This document shows, piece after piece, positions 5,608-6,096 of a stretch of DNA of 6,096 bases. Position 1 is the first letter of the stretch; the number at the start of each line of letters is the position of its first letter. The notes under the pieces are model-generated. The model had not been told where the DNA came from. It did not search any database and saw only the letters and a program-made list of their open reading frames with translations. This stretch comes from Clostridia bacterium (GTDB lineage: Bacteria > Bacillota > Clostridia > Oscillospirales > CAG-272). Made by a program: the position numbers and the translations under genes. The stretch is taken from the NCBI GenBank assembly GCA_900770605.1, contig CAAGKS010000090.1, positions 1-6,096 on the forward strand, written 5' to 3'.

Positions 5608-6048
5608 ATGACAGGAAACGACACCAGCACAAACGATCGCGAGGTTGGATATCTTACGGTAAGAGTATCCACGGCAGGCGGCGCAATACCCTTGGAAAAC
5701 GCATCGGTCAATATACGTGGGGGCAGCGTTGACGACTCTTCGATCATATACTCGCTTCTTACCGATTCAGACGGTCTTACAAAAACCGTTGCGCTGAGCG
5801 CCCCGCCCCGCTCGGCCTCTCAATCTCCTCAGGATCAGACTCCGCCTTACGCCGTCTATAACGTCGACGTATATGCAAAGAATTACGCCCCCGCATTCTT
5901 CCACAACGTTCCAGTATTTTCAGGCATAAATTCGGTTCAGCCCGCAATACTCGTTCCAACGATCGAAAACGCGCAATACGAGACTTTCGTAAGCTACCCG
6001 CGATCCTCTCAAAGCGCTCAGGCAGCAGACGAGGGGGCGGATATATGA
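5608..6048 (+). CDS. Small carboxypeptidase-regulatory-like / beta-sandwich protein of a clostridial spore- or wall-associated pair
   Basis: A 146-residue protein with no signal peptide or membrane segment. Residues ~14-116 read as a beta-sandwich of the carboxypeptidase-regulatory/CnaB-like kind: GYLTVRVSTAGGAIPLENAS (14-33), a TDSDGLTKTVAL turn and strand (52-63), a proline/serine-rich loop (65-80), then YNVDVYAKNYAPAFFHNVPV (84-103) and GINSVQPAILVP (106-117). The C-terminal 30 residues are Ser/Gln/Ala/acidic-rich and probably unstructured. I recall similar short clostridial proteins ending in the same SVQP-type strand beside genes for peptidoglycan-binding or spore-cortex proteins, but no function is established that I know of. 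The start is bounded by an in-frame TGA at 5590 and has AAAGGA at 5592-5597, 10 nt upstream, slightly long. The stop overlaps the next start as ATGA, implying translational coupling. Confidence is high that it is a gene, low on role. Confidence 0.8.
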   Translation: MTGNDTSTNDREVGYLTVRVSTAGGAIPLENASVNIRGGSVDDSSIIYSLLTDSDGLTKTVALSAPPRSASQSPQDQTPPYAVYNVDVYAKNYAPAFFHNVPVFSGINSVQPAILVPTIENAQYETFVSYPRSSQSAQAADEGADI

Positions 6049-6096
6049 ACGGCGCAAGACTTCCCGTAATACCCGAATACGTCACCGTCCACCTCG
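6045..6096 (+). CDS. Start of a downstream coupled gene, possibly SpoIID-like cortex/peptidoglycan protein (cut by right edge)
   Basis: The ATG at 6045 overlaps the TGA of the preceding gene (ATGA) and is preceded by GAGGGGG at 6031-6037 with 7 nt spacing, a strong ribosome site inside the upstream coding end. Seventeen codons are visible, reading MNGARLPVIPEYVTVHL. The IPEYVTVHL segment resembles the N-terminus of clostridial proteins that carry a SpoIID-like domain, sometimes with peptidoglycan-binding modules, as I remember them. With so few residues this assignment is tentative; that a gene starts here is much better supported than what it encodes. Confidence 0.65.
   Translation, partial: MNGARLPVIPEYVTVHL

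Noticed and set aside
5777..6085. 102-codon minus-strand open frame opposite the small plus-strand gene
   Set aside because: Its translation is Arg-rich and it spans the ATGA junction of two supported genes; no ribosome site or domain.

Overview
The window looks like a piece of a low-to-mid GC, spore-forming Clostridia-type chromosome (Bacillota, probably gut-associated). The support is protein similarity recalled from the families: a Clostridia-style aminotransferase, a RecB-nuclease/Rad3-helicase fusion, and a two-gene cluster resembling clostridial cortex/peptidoglycan proteins. Control signals are also Bacillota-like: strong purine-rich Shine-Dalgarno sites, sigma-A-like promoters with TG-extended -10 boxes, and a stem-loop/T-run terminator. 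No rRNA, tRNA, CRISPR array, insertion sequence or prophage gene was seen.

Layout. Four genes lie head-to-tail on the minus strand, transcribed right to left: a nuclease-helicase fusion (5457 to 3025), a class I-fold aminotransferase (2880 to 1600), a TIGR01212/YhcC-type radical SAM protein (1491 to 502) and the N-terminal 143 codons of NAD-dependent DNA ligase LigA (429 to the left edge). Each has its own recognisable -10 element, so this is a row of separately promoted housekeeping genes rather than one tight operon, although read-through is possible where terminators are weak. At the right end the direction reverses. A 150-bp divergent spacer separates the helicase from a plus-strand pair: a 146-residue beta-sandwich protein (5608-6048) and, overlapping it by ATGA, the first 17 codons of a gene that resembles clostridial SpoIID-like proteins.

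What the genes do together. LigA and the nuclease-helicase both act on DNA (nick sealing, and probably repair or structure processing), the radical SAM protein belongs to a family linked to tRNA wobble modification, and the aminotransferase serves amino-acid metabolism. They share direction but no obvious pathway. The right-hand pair is a separate unit, probably tied to sporulation or the cell wall.

Points worth attention: two start codons (helicase and aminotransferase) are better placed downstream of the longest-ORF start; two terminator hairpins overlap the -35 box of the next gene's promoter; and the plus-strand pair appears poorly characterised. I see no clear new defence or mobile system here.
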